From an uncultured Kocuria sp. (GTDB lineage: Bacteria; Actinomycetota; Actinomycetes; Actinomycetales; Micrococcaceae), in the NCBI RefSeq assembly GCF_947500125.1, contig NZ_CANMRA010000003.1:1-64000 (forward strand): a DNA stretch of 64,000 nucleotides, given 5' to 3'. The notes under the pieces were generated by a model. It saw only the letters and a program-made list of their open reading frames with translations. It was not told where the DNA came from and ran no database searches. The position numbers and the translations under genes were made by a program. Within the stretch, counting starts at the first letter, position 1. Every line of letters starts with the position of its first letter. Below, one piece after another: positions 27,121-35,613 of this stretch.

Positions 27121-28578
27121 TCAGGACCAGCTGACGGGGCGCGCCCTGCCCTCCTCGTAGCCGGAGGCGGACTGGATGCCGACCACGGCCCGGGACGCGA
27201 ACTGCTCGAGGCTCGTGGCCCCCGCGTAGGTCATGGAGCTGCGCACACCGGCGGTGATCTGGTCCACGAGGTCCTCCACGCCGGGACGCCCGGGGTCGAG
27301 GTACATCTTGGAGCTCGAGATGCCCTCCTCGAACAGGCCCTTGCGGGCCCGGGCGAAGGCGCCCTCACCGCGGGTGCGCTCGCGGACCGCGCGGGTCGAG
27401 GCCATGCCGAAGCTCTCCTTGTACATGCGGCCGTCGGCGTCCACGTTCAGCTCGCCGGGGCCCTCGTGGGTGCCGGCGAACCAGGAGCCCACCATCACCT
27501 GGCTGGCGCCGGCCGCGAGCGCCAGGGCGACGTCCCGGGGGTGCTTCACACCGCCGTCCGCCCAGACGTGCCGGCCCAGTCCGGCGGCGGCCTCGGCGCA
27601 CTCGAGCACGGCGGAGAACTGGGGCCGGCCCACGGCGGTCATCATCCGGGTGGTGCACATCGCCCCGGGTCCCACGCCGACCTTCACGATGTCCGCGCCG
27701 GCGTCGACGAGGTCCTGGACGCCGTCGGCGGTGACCACGTTGCCCGCCACGACGGGCACGTCGGGGGCCGCCGCGCGCACCTGCTCGAGGGCCTCCACCA
27801 TCTTGCGCTGGTGGCCGTGGGCGGTGTCGACGACGAGCACGTCCACGCCGGCGTCGAGCAGGGCACGGGCCTTGCTCCGGACGTCCCCGTTGATGCCCAC
27901 GGCGGCGCCCACCCGGAGCCGGCCGGCGCCGTCCAGCGCGGGGGTGTAGATGGTGGAGCGGACCGTGCCCTTGCGGGTCAGCACGCCCACGACCGTGTCC
28001 CCGTCGAGCACGGGCGCCACGTGGGCGCGGGTCTGGGTCAGCCGGTCGTAGGCGGCGGCGAGGACATCGTCGCCGGAGCCGGCCCGGACCTCCGCCAGAG
28101 TGAACACCGGGGCGTCGGTGCGCATGATCGAGCCGAGCTGGGTGAAGCGGTCCACCTCGGCGCAGTCCGCCGCGAGGACCACCCCCCGGTAGGACCGGTC
28201 CGGCCCGCACACCACCACGGCGCCGTGGGGGCGCTTGTGCATGATGCCCAGCGCGTCGTGGACCGTGTCCTCGGCGCCGAGGACCACCGGCGTCTCGAAG
28301 CGCGGCGAGCGGTCCTTGACCCAGGAGGTGACGTCCGCGATCACGTCGAGGGGGATGTCCTGCGGCAGGATCCCCAGTCCGCCGCGCCGGGCGAGCGTCT
28401 CGACCATCCGGCGGCCGGTGACCGCCGTCATGTTCGCGGCCACGAGCGGCACCGTGGCGCCCGTGCCGTCGCGCGGGGTGAGATCGACGTCGAAGCGGGA
28501 GGTGACCCGGGAGCTCGAGGGGACGAGGAAGACGTCGCTGTAGGTCAGGTCTGAGGTGGGGGTGTTGAGGAAGCGCAC
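27121..28578 (-). CDS. guaB1: GuaB1-type IMP dehydrogenase/GMP reductase family enzyme
   Basis: 485-residue barrel enzyme with an inserted CBS pair (about 95-205). Catalytic loop GPGAMCTTRMMT with Cys near 305 and the glycine-rich phosphate site WADGGVKHPRDVALALAAGA, flap EGISSSKMYLDPGRPG. The N terminus FLNTPTSDLTYSDVFLVP is typical of actinobacterial GuaB1. The Mycobacterium smegmatis GuaB1 is a GMP reductase, so purine salvage (GMP to IMP) is the more likely role than IMP dehydrogenase. GTG start at 28578, 7 bp after TAGACT, so nearly leaderless. Divergent from odhA. Confidence 0.88.
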   Translation of the reverse strand: MRFLNTPTSDLTYSDVFLVPSSSRVTSRFDVDLTPRDGTGATVPLVAANMTAVTGRRMVETLARRGGLGILPQDIPLDVIADVTSWVKDRSPRFETPVVLGAEDTVHDALGIMHKRPHGAVVVCGPDRSYRGVVLAADCAEVDRFTQLGSIMRTDAPVFTLAEVRAGSGDDVLAAAYDRLTQTRAHVAPVLDGDTVVGVLTRKGTVRSTIYTPALDGAGRLRVGAAVGINGDVRSKARALLDAGVDVLVVDTAHGHQRKMVEALEQVRAAAPDVPVVAGNVVTADGVQDLVDAGADIVKVGVGPGAMCTTRMMTAVGRPQFSAVLECAEAAAGLGRHVWADGGVKHPRDVALALAAGASQVMVGSWFAGTHEGPGELNVDADGRMYKESFGMASTRAVRERTRGEGAFARARKGLFEEGISSSKMYLDPGRPGVEDLVDQITAGVRSSMTYAGATSLEQFASRAVVGIQSASGYEEGRARPVSWS

Positions 28579-28585
28579 GCGCGCC

Positions 28586-28591
28586 AGTCTA
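28586..28591 (-). promoter_or_regulatory. -10 element of a near-leaderless guaB1 promoter
   Basis: TAGACT on the minus strand, 7 nt before the GTG start. A TAGACT on the other strand at 28659-28664 may serve odhA, leaving a leader of about 180 nt. Confidence 0.45.
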
Positions 28592-28848
28592 GCCGGGGGC
28601 CCGCGACACGCGCCCCTGGGGCGGGGCGGCGGACTAGCCATGCCGCCGCGCGGATCACTAGACTCGCCGGAGGTACGGCCGCGCCCGGTCCACGACCGTC
28701 CGGCCGGTCCGGAGGCGGACGCCGGCGGCTGTCGCGGGAGACGGCCGGCGACGAAGACCGGCGGCGGTCCGGACGCTGCCGGGACCGACACTGTGGAGAC
28801 CGGGCAGACGGCCTCCACGCGATCAACCATGGAAGAGGCGTATTCCCC

Positions 28849-31800
28849 GTGCCACATCAGCCACAACACCCCATCCCTGAAGAATTCGCAGGTAACGAGT
28901 GGCTCGTCGACGAACTGTTCGAGAAGTACCGGACGGACAAGAACTCGGTGGACGAGAAGTGGTGGCCCATCTTCGAGTCGATGAGCGCGGACAACGGCAC
29001 CCCCGCGGAGCAGTCGAGCTCCGCGAAGGCCCCGGCGTCGAAGGCGCCCGCGTCGAAGGCCCAGGGAACGGCGCCGTCCCCCCGGGCGTCCACCGCGAAG
29101 GAGGCGGCCCCCGAGGCCGCCGCCGCGAAGCCCCGGACCGCCGCCGCCCCCGAGCCCCCCGCGGCCCAGAAGACCGCCTCCGGGACCGCTGACCGGACCT
29201 CCTCCGCCCCGAAGGCGAAGCCCGCGGCGGCACCCGCGCCCACGAAGTCCGGCGCCAAGGCGGAGGGCCGTCCCGAGTCCGATCAGGGCGAGGGCGAGGC
29301 CGCGGAGGCGAAGAGGCCCATCCCGGCCCAGCCCGCCCGCGCCCGCGCCACGGCCCCCAACCACGACGCGCCGGCCGAGGACAAGGTCGTCAAGCTGCGC
29401 GGGCCCGCGAAGGCCGTGGCCGCCAACATGGACGCGTCCCTCACGGTGCCCACCGCCACCACGGTCCGCGCCGTCCCGGCGAAGCTGCTGATCGACAACC
29501 GCATCGTGATCAACAGCCACCTCTCCCGCAACCGTGGCGGCAAGGTCTCCTTCACGCACCTGATCGGCTACGCCGTGATCAAGGCGCTGGCCAACTACCC
29601 GTCCCAGAACGTCGTCTACGACGAGCAGGACGGCAAGCCCGTCGCGGTGCACCCCGCCCACGTCAACTTCGGCATCGCCATCGACATCCCGAACAAGGAC
29701 GGCTCCCGCAACCTCGTGGTGCCGAACATCAAGGGCGCCGAGGACATGTCCTTCATGCAGTTCTGGAACGCGTACGAGGACGTCGTCCGCCGCGCGCGCG
29801 CCAACGAGCTGACCATGGAGGACTACCAGGGCACCACGGTGTCCCTGACCAACCCGGGCGGCATCGGCACGGTCCACTCGGTGCCCCGGCTGTCCAAGGG
29901 ACAGGCGTGCATCGTCGGCGTGGGCGCGCTCGACCACCCCGCCGAGTACCGCGGCTCCTCCCCCAAGACCATCGCGCGCCACGCGGTCTCGAAGATCATC
30001 ACGCTGACCTCGACCTACGACCACCGCGTCATCCAGGGCGCGGGATCCGGCGAGTTCCTGCGCCTGATCGAGTCCTACCTGCTGGGCGGGGAGGACTTCT
30101 ACGACGAGATCTTCGAGGCCCTGCGGATCCCCTACGAGCCCGTGCGCTGGGCCGTGGACAACCAGGTCAACCCCGAGATCCAGGTCAACAAGGTCGCCCG
30201 GATCCAGCAGCTCATCCACGCCTACCGGGTGCGCGGTCACCTCATGGCGGACACCAACCCGCTCGAGTACGTGATGCGCAAGCACCCGGACCTCGACATC
30301 CGCACCTACGGGCTGTCCCTGTGGGACCTGGAGCGCGAGTGGCCCACCGGCGGCTTCGGCGGCGCGGACGTGCTGAGCCTGCGCACCATCCTGGGCCGGC
30401 TGCGGGACGCCTACTGCCGGACCCTCGGCGTGGAGTACATGCACCTGCAGGAGCCGGAGGAGCGCGAGTGGTTCCAGGACCACCTCGAGCACGGGTACCA
30501 GAAGCCCAGCCGTGAGGAGCAGTTCCGCATCCTCGGCCGGCTCAACGCCGCCGAGGCGTTCGAGACGTTCCTGCAGACCAAGTACGTGGGCCAGAAGCGG
30601 TTCTCCCTCGAGGGCGGAGAGTCCCTGATCCCGCTGCTGGACGAGATCATCTCGGACGCCGCCGACGGCGGGCTCGCGGGCGTGGGCATCGCCATGGCCC
30701 ACCGCGGCCGGCTCAACGTGCTCACCAACATCGCCGGCAAGTCCTACGCCCAGGTCTTCCGCGAGTTCGAGGGCAGCCAGGACCCGCGCACCACCGAGGG
30801 CTCCGGCGACGTGAAGTACCACCTCGGCACGGAGGGCTCCTTCACCTCCGACAACGGCAACGAGACCCAGGTCTACCTCGCCGCCAACCCGTCCCACCTC
30901 GAGGCGGCCGACCCGGTCGTCGAGGGCATCGCGCGGGCCAAGACCGACGTCCTGGGGGCCGGCCCCGAGGGCGACGGCACCTACCCCGTGCTACCGATCC
31001 AGGTGCACGGCGACGCCGCCTTCGCGGGCCAGGGCGTGGTCGCGGAGGTCCTGCAGATGGCTCTGCTGCCCGGCTACACCGTGGGCGGCACCATCCACGT
31101 CGTCGTGAACAACCAGGTGGGCTTCACCACGGCCCCGTCCGCGGCCCGCTCCACCACGTACGCCACGGACATCGCCAAGGGCCTCCAGGCGCCGATCTTC
31201 CACGTCAACGCCGACGACCCCGAGGCCGTCACGCACGTGGGCCAGATGGCGTTCGCCTACCGGCAGGCCTTCCACAAGGACGTCATCATCGACCTGGTGT
31301 GCTACCGGCGCCGCGGCCACAACGAGGGCGACGATCCCTCGATGACCCAGCCGCTGATGTACAACCTCATCGAGGAGAAGCGCTCGACCCGCAAGATCTA
31401 CACCGAGAACCTCGTGGGCCGCGGCGACATCACCCAGGAGGAGGCCGACCGGGCGCTGAAGGACTACCAGGAGCGGCTGGAGCGGGTCTTCGCCGAGACC
31501 CACGAGGCGCAGACCTCCTCCATCCCGCTGGTCACCGGGGACTCCGCCGCGATCTCGAACATCGAGCGGCCCTCCGCCCAGCAGGCGGACTCCGGGGTGT
31601 CGATCCCGCGCACCACGGCGATCTCCGCCGAGGCGGCCGAGCGGATCGGCACGGTGCACGTGGAGGTCCCCGAGGACTTCACCGTGCACAAGAAGCTGCG
31701 CAAGCTCCTCGAGCGCCGCGAGGCGATGACCCGCGAGGGCGGGGTGGACTGGGGCATGGGCGAGCTCATGGCGTTCGGCTCCCTCATGATGGAGGGCATC

Positions 31801-32766
31801 CCGGTCCGGATGTCCGGCCAGGACGTCCGGCGCGGCACCTTCACCCAGCGCCACGCCGTGTTCTACGACTCCGGCACCGGCGCGGAGTGGACCCCGCTCA
31901 ACCACCTCTCCGGGAACCAGGCGCAGCTGGCCATCTACAACTCGTTGCTGTCCGAGTACGGGGTGCTGGGCTTCGAGTACGGCTACTCCGTGGAGCGGCC
32001 CGAGGCCCTGACCGTATGGGAGGCCCAGTTCGGCGACTTCGTCAACGGCGCCCAGATCATCCTGGACGAGTTCATCTCCTCCGCCGAGCAGAAGTGGGGC
32101 CAGCGCTCGTCGCTGGTCATGCTCCTGCCGCACGGGTTCGAGGGGCAGGGCCCGGACCATTCCTCGGCCCGCATCGAGCGCTTCCTCACGCTGTGCGCCG
32201 AGAAGAACATGGTCGTGGCCAACCCCTCGACGCCGTCGAACCACTTCCACCTGCTGCGCCGGCAGGCCTACAGCCGACCGCGCAAGCCGCTGGTGGTGGC
32301 CACTCCGAAGCAGCTGCTGCGCCTCAAGGCGGCGGCCTCCCCGATCGAGGAGTTCACGTCCGGCGCGTTCCGCCCGGTGATCGGCGACCAGGCCGGGCTC
32401 GAGGCCTCCGAGGTCACGGACGTGGTGCTGGTCTCCGGCCGGCTCTACTACGACCTCGCCTCGGCCCGCGAGGAGCGCAAGGACCGGACGACGGCGATCG
32501 TGCGCGTGGAGCAGCTGTACCCGCTGCCCCTCGCGGAGCTCCGGGAGGAGCTCGGCAAGTACCCGGAGGCCCGGCTCACGTGGGCCCAGGACGAGCCCGC
32601 CAACCAGGGCGCCTGGCCGTTCATGGCGGTCAACCTGGTGCCCCAGCTGGACCGCCCGGTCCGGCTGGCGTCCCGTCCCGCGTCCGCGTCCCCGGCCAAC
32701 GGCTCGGCCAAGCGCCACGCGGCCGAGCTCGAGACCCTGGTGCAGACGGCCTTCGAGCGCGACTGA
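28849..32766 (+). CDS. odhA: Multifunctional 2-oxoglutarate dehydrogenase E1/E2 (OdhA/Kgd)
   Basis: 1305 residues. Thiamine-diphosphate enzyme of the TCA cycle fused to a succinyltransferase domain, an actinobacterial arrangement. Order: short N-terminal segment (EEFAGNEWLVDELFEKYRTD, 10-35), an Ala/Pro/Lys-rich linker (about 55-165), E2 catalytic domain with DHRVIQG at about 391, then the E1 part with HGDAAFAGQGVV (about 720), VVNNQVGF and RRRGHNEGDDPS. No lipoyl domain, as usual for Kgd/OdhA; the lipoyl domain is supplied by the pyruvate dehydrogenase E2 in known systems. GTG start follows GGAAGAGG. Regulation by a FHA protein (OdhI/GarA) is known in relatives; not visible here. Confidence 0.97.
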   Translation: MPHQPQHPIPEEFAGNEWLVDELFEKYRTDKNSVDEKWWPIFESMSADNGTPAEQSSSAKAPASKAPASKAQGTAPSPRASTAKEAAPEAAAAKPRTAAAPEPPAAQKTASGTADRTSSAPKAKPAAAPAPTKSGAKAEGRPESDQGEGEAAEAKRPIPAQPARARATAPNHDAPAEDKVVKLRGPAKAVAANMDASLTVPTATTVRAVPAKLLIDNRIVINSHLSRNRGGKVSFTHLIGYAVIKALANYPSQNVVYDEQDGKPVAVHPAHVNFGIAIDIPNKDGSRNLVVPNIKGAEDMSFMQFWNAYEDVVRRARANELTMEDYQGTTVSLTNPGGIGTVHSVPRLSKGQACIVGVGALDHPAEYRGSSPKTIARHAVSKIITLTSTYDHRVIQGAGSGEFLRLIESYLLGGEDFYDEIFEALRIPYEPVRWAVDNQVNPEIQVNKVARIQQLIHAYRVRGHLMADTNPLEYVMRKHPDLDIRTYGLSLWDLEREWPTGGFGGADVLSLRTILGRLRDAYCRTLGVEYMHLQEPEEREWFQDHLEHGYQKPSREEQFRILGRLNAAEAFETFLQTKYVGQKRFSLEGGESLIPLLDEIISDAADGGLAGVGIAMAHRGRLNVLTNIAGKSYAQVFREFEGSQDPRTTEGSGDVKYHLGTEGSFTSDNGNETQVYLAANPSHLEAADPVVEGIARAKTDVLGAGPEGDGTYPVLPIQVHGDAAFAGQGVVAEVLQMALLPGYTVGGTIHVVVNNQVGFTTAPSAARSTTYATDIAKGLQAPIFHVNADDPEAVTHVGQMAFAYRQAFHKDVIIDLVCYRRRGHNEGDDPSMTQPLMYNLIEEKRSTRKIYTENLVGRGDITQEEADRALKDYQERLERVFAETHEAQTSSIPLVTGDSAAISNIERPSAQQADSGVSIPRTTAISAEAAERIGTVHVEVPEDFTVHKKLRKLLERREAMTREGGVDWGMGELMAFGSLMMEGIPVRMSGQDVRRGTFTQRHAVFYDSGTGAEWTPLNHLSGNQAQLAIYNSLLSEYGVLGFEYGYSVERPEALTVWEAQFGDFVNGAQIILDEFISSAEQKWGQRSSLVMLLPHGFEGQGPDHSSARIERFLTLCAEKNMVVANPSTPSNHFHLLRRQAYSRPRKPLVVATPKQLLRLKAAASPIEEFTSGAFRPVIGDQAGLEASEVTDVVLVSGRLYYDLASAREERKDRTTAIVRVEQLYPLPLAELREELGKYPEARLTWAQDEPANQGAWPFMAVNLVPQLDRPVRLASRPASASPANGSAKRHAAELETLVQTAFERD

Positions 32767-32825
32767 GACCGTCCCGGCAGGGCGGGGGCCCGTGCCCCTG
32801 CCCTCCCGCACGTCCCCAGCGAGTC

Positions 32826-32857
32826 CGGCGCCGGCCCGTGCCCACGGGCCGGCGCCG
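32826..32857 (+). terminator. Terminator hairpin after odhA
   Basis: Perfect 15-bp stem CGGCGCCGGCCCGTG / complement with a CC loop, 60 bp after the odhA stop, followed by CTCGTCCCC without a T tract. Confidence 0.7.
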
Positions 32858-32900
32858 CTCGTCCCCCCGACATCCCGCACCCCCGACCAGAAAGAACGAC

Positions 32901-33500
32901 GTGGAGCAACGAAGGATCAGAATTGTCGCAGTCGGTGACGAGCTGCTGGCCGGCGAGGGCGACCCCCGGGGCCTTGGCTGGTTCGGGCGGGTCATGGCCC
33001 GGACCCCGCACCACGTGGTGCCCGTGTCCGCCTACAACCTGGCGGCGCCCGGCGAGGGCAGCGAGTCGCTGAACGAGCGCTGGTTCGAGGAGGCGGCCCG
33101 CCGCTTCTCCCCGGGCCACGACAACCGCCTGGTCATCGCGCCCTCCACCCTGGACATCGACCTGTCCATCACGAGTGCACGGTCCCGGCTGAACATGGCG
33201 AACATCATCGACACCGCGTCCCAGCACAACGTGCGGGTCCTCGTCGTCGGCCCTCCGCCCACGATGGACGCGGAGCGCAACCGCCGGATCGCGGACCTCT
33301 CGGCCGCCTACGCGGACGTCACTACCCGGCGCAACCACGTCTACGTGGACACGTTCAACCCGCTGCAGCACCACGAGCAGTGGCGCAAGGACCTCGCGGC
33401 CAACCACGGCCATCCCGGTCAGGCCGGCTACGGCCTGATGGCCTGGCTCGTGCTGCACCGCGGCTGGTACGACTGGCTGGACCTGCCCGAGCCCCAGTGA
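32901..33500 (+). CDS. SGNH/GDSL-like protein with degenerate catalytic residues
   Basis: 199 residues from GTG 32901 (weak AGAAAG upstream). The fold pattern is SGNH hydrolase: block I VGDELLAGEGDPRGLGWFGRV (12-14 GDE), a block with the YNLAAPGEGSESL stretch, LVVGPPPTM, and block V HPGQAGYGLMAW with His171. But the nucleophile position of GDS is Glu14, and the usual Asp of DxxH is Asn168. I know similar GDE-type sequences from related Micrococcales, so this looks like a conserved variant rather than local decay. Esterase activity is doubtful. No signal peptide; cytoplasmic. Confidence 0.75.
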   Translation: MEQRRIRIVAVGDELLAGEGDPRGLGWFGRVMARTPHHVVPVSAYNLAAPGEGSESLNERWFEEAARRFSPGHDNRLVIAPSTLDIDLSITSARSRLNMANIIDTASQHNVRVLVVGPPPTMDAERNRRIADLSAAYADVTTRRNHVYVDTFNPLQHHEQWRKDLAANHGHPGQAGYGLMAWLVLHRGWYDWLDLPEPQ

Positions 33501-33636
33501 GCCCCGCCCACCCCGCGTGTGAGAGAATGGCGGGCAGTGCCCCGTCCGGCCGCCGCTGACATCACCAGACCACGCGGGAACGGACGCCGACACCCACGAT
33601 CCGCCGCGGGCGACCGCGGACAGACAGGAGGCTCGC

Positions 33637-33711
33637 ATGAGCAAGCGAGGACGCAAGCGCAAGGACCGCCGCAAGGGCGGCGCCAACCACGGCAAGCGCC
33701 CCAACGCCTGA
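33637..33711 (+). CDS. Small ribosomal protein bL37
   Basis: 24-codon gene, ATG at 33637 preceded by a perfect AGGAGG at 5-nt spacing. The product begins MSKRGRKRKDRR and ends NHGKRPNA. This matches the 24-residue actinobacterial large-subunit protein bL37 first seen in mycobacterial ribosome structures: very basic, with the conserved (A/S)KRGRK start and ANHGKRPN end. Genes this short are usually missed by annotation. Followed after 31 bp by a strong terminator. Located between the SGNH gene and rsrA. Confidence 0.9.
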   Translation: MSKRGRKRKDRRKGGANHGKRPNA

Positions 33712-33742
33712 GGTCCTCCCCGGACCCCGGCGACGCCGTGAC

Positions 33743-33782
33743 GGAAGGGCCCCGGACCGCGCCAGCGGTCCGGGGCCCTTCC
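33743..33782. terminator. Bidirectional terminator between bL37 and rsrA
   Basis: Perfect 18-bp stem (GGAAGGGCCCCGGACCGC at 33743-33760, complement 33765-33782) with GCCA loop. Lies between convergent genes and has CC(C)TT-rich flanks rather than a T tract. Confidence 0.8.
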
Positions 33783-33809
33783 CGTGCGCCCGGGGTCGGG
33801 GCGCCGTGC

Positions 33810-34076
33810 TCAGGCGGCCGGGGGTCCCTGGCGCTGCCCGTGCAGGCGCGCGAGGATGGAGACCCGCAGGTCGGCGGGCGCGGTCTCCGCGCAGGACCGC
33901 CGGACCACGGAGCGGATCACGCACTCCAGGTCGTACTCGCGGGCGCACTCCCCGCACTCGAGGAGGTGGCCGTGGATCTCGTCGAGGTCGTCCGCCGGGA
34001 GCACCCCGTCGAGGTACTCGTAGATCAGGCGGATCCTCTCGTCCGTGCAGCCTCCGAGGCTCTCGCAGTCGGCCAT
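33810..34076 (-). CDS. rsrA: Anti-sigma factor RsrA (zinc-binding, thiol-redox sensor)
   Basis: 88 residues. ZAS-type anti-sigma motif HGHLLECGECAREYDLE (Hx3Cx2C, about 36-52) with an earlier Cys cluster (MADCESLGGC, residues 4 and 10) and a late Cys near 63. In Streptomyces RsrA releases SigR when its thiols oxidise to a disulfide and zinc is lost. ATG at 34076 is 2 nt after the sigR stop, so translation is coupled. Sits downstream of sigR as in other actinobacteria. Confidence 0.93.
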   Translation of the reverse strand: MADCESLGGCTDERIRLIYEYLDGVLPADDLDEIHGHLLECGECAREYDLECVIRSVVRRSCAETAPADLRVSILARLHGQRQGPPAA

Positions 34077-34078
34077 GT

Positions 34079-34747
34079 CTACTGGTCCTTTTCCTTCTTC
34101 TTGTCGCCGGTCACCCTGGACGTGTCGAAGCCGCGCTCGGCGGCGTAGTCGGCGAGCTTCTCGCGCAGCAGCTTGCGCCCGCGGTGCAGGCGGGACATCA
34201 CCGTCCCGATCGGCGTGTCCATGATCTCGGAGATCTCCTTGTACGCGAAGCCCTCCACGTCGGAGAAGTACACCGCGAGCCGGAACTCCTCGGGAAGCTC
34301 CTGCAGGGCGCGCTTGACGTCGCTGTCCGGCAGGTGGTCCAGCGCCTCGACCTCCGCGGAGCGCAGCCCCGAGGACGTGTGGGACTCGGCGCGGTGCAGC
34401 TGCCAGTCCTCGACGGTGTCGGTGTTCGCCTGCAGCGGCTCGCGCTGCCGCTTGCGGTAGAGGTTGATGTACGTGTTCGTGAGGATGCGGTACAGCCAGG
34501 CCTTGAGGTTCGTGCCCGGCTTGTACTGGTGGAACGCGGAGAAGGCCTTCGTGTAGGCCTCCTGGACCAGGTCCTCCGCGTCCGCCGGATTGCGAGCCAT
34601 GCGCAGGGCGGCGGCGTAGAGCTGGTCCACGTACTCCATGGCGTCCTGCTCGAAGCGCGCCTTCCGGGCCTCGGGACTCTCGGTCTCGACGTCGACGGGC
34701 GGCTCGGTGCGCTGCGGGGCGGCCCCCTGCTGGTTCTGCTCGTTCAT
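34079..34747 (-). CDS. sigR: ECF sigma factor SigR (thiol-oxidative stress), possible longer isoform
   Basis: 222 residues from ATG 34747 (MNEQNQQGA). Region 2 ([32 protein letters not shown], about 37-68) and region 4 ([46 protein letters not shown]) are those of the SigR/SigH group that controls thioredoxin, mycothiol and proteostasis genes. The frame stays open 52 codons upstream; an in-frame GTG at 34870 preceded by AGGGG could start a SigR'-like long form. An autoregulatory promoter motif lies just beyond it. rsrA follows at once. Confidence 0.93.
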   Translation of the reverse strand: MNEQNQQGAAPQRTEPPVDVETESPEARKARFEQDAMEYVDQLYAAALRMARNPADAEDLVQEAYTKAFSAFHQYKPGTNLKAWLYRILTNTYINLYRKRQREPLQANTDTVEDWQLHRAESHTSSGLRSAEVEALDHLPDSDVKRALQELPEEFRLAVYFSDVEGFAYKEISEIMDTPIGTVMSRLHRGRKLLREKLADYAAERGFDTSRVTGDKKKEKDQ

Positions 34748-34901
34748 CACGGACCAGTCTACGGGGACGTGCGCGCGGGCCGGGGCCGGTTCGAGAACGC
34801 TCGTGGGGGCGGTGATGACTGCTCCTCTCCCCCGGCCGTGCGGGTCCGCTCGATGGACTGTGGTGGTCACCGACCCCTGTGGGCCGGCTGCTGTCCTGCA
34901 C

Positions 34902-34929
34902 AACGAAGGACACGGTGACGCCTATTCCC
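34902..34929 (-). promoter_or_regulatory. SigR-type autoregulatory promoter of sigR
   Basis: On the minus strand GGGAAT (34929-34924), 19 nt, then GTT (34904-34902), the GGGAAT-N18/19-GTT form recognised by SigR/SigH. Transcription would start near 34895, upstream of the GTG at 34870, so the induced transcript could encode the long isoform. GGGAAT is also part of an inverted repeat TTCCCG-TCT-CGGGAA at 34925-34939. Confidence 0.75.
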
Positions 34930-34972
34930 GTCTCGGGAACCGTGCGCTCACCCCCGGTGCGGTCCCCGTGGA

Positions 34973-34978
34973 TAGGAT
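34973..34978 (+). promoter_or_regulatory. -10 candidate for the DoxX-like gene
   Basis: TAGGAT 78 bp upstream of the ATG at 35057 in the 309-bp divergent region with sigR. No clear -35. The rest of that region contains the sigR leader described separately. Confidence 0.35.
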
Positions 34979-35056
34979 GGGACGAGCGGCGCCGTCCGCC
35001 GCACCAGACCCGCCCGACACAGCCCCGCGGTACCGTCTGCCGCCGAGGAGGAACCC

Positions 35057-35596
35057 ATGAGCATCGTCCGTCGCATCGCCCGCCCGCTGCTGGCCACCGG
35101 TTACGTCGCCAACGGGGTGGAGAGCTTCCGCAACTCGTCCCAGGCCGCCCAGCACCTCGCCCCGGCGATCTCCGCCGCCACGAAGGCCTTCCCCCAGGCC
35201 GGACCCGCGCTGCAGAACCACGCCGTGGTGGCCCAGGGCCTGGCCGCGGCGCAGGTCAGCGCCGCCGTGCTCTTCGGACTGGGCAAGCTGCCCCGCCTCT
35301 CGGCCGGCGTGCTCGTCACCACCACCGCGCTCAACGCCTACGCCGACTACCGCGCCGCGGAGGCGAGCACCCCGGAGCAGAAGGCCGCCCGCCGCTCCAC
35401 CGCCTTCAAGAACTCCTCCCTGGTGGGCGCCGTCATGCTCGCCGCCGTGGACACCGAGGGCAACCCGTCCCTGCTGTGGCGCGCCGAGCACCTCGCCGGG
35501 GACGTCCGCAAGAACGCCTCCAAGCTGGGCAAGGACACCCAGAAGCAGGTGGCCAAGGCCGAGAAGGCCCTCCAGCACGCCGTCAAGCAGGGCTAG
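35057..35596 (+). CDS. DoxX-family membrane protein
   Basis: 179 residues, ATG with GAGGAGG just upstream. N-terminal [20 protein letters not shown] and hydrophobic segments (about 60-75 and 78-97, [32 protein letters not shown]) fit DoxX proteins, which in mycobacteria associate with thiol-stress defence at the membrane. The C-terminal 50 residues are Lys/Ala-rich and soluble ([21 protein letters not shown]). Divergent from sigR and followed by aroA after 17 bp, so its position beside SigR/RsrA fits a redox role, by inference. Confidence 0.8.
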   Translation: MSIVRRIARPLLATGYVANGVESFRNSSQAAQHLAPAISAATKAFPQAGPALQNHAVVAQGLAAAQVSAAVLFGLGKLPRLSAGVLVTTTALNAYADYRAAEASTPEQKAARRSTAFKNSSLVGAVMLAAVDTEGNPSLLWRAEHLAGDVRKNASKLGKDTQKQVAKAEKALQHAVKQG

Positions 35597-35613
35597 GCCA
35601 CGGTCCCCCCGTC

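Noticed and set aside
28579-30897. The minus-strand frame of guaB1 continuing far upstream as one giant protein
   Set aside because: The conserved GuaB1 N terminus begins at the GTG at 28578; the upstream part is antisense to odhA.
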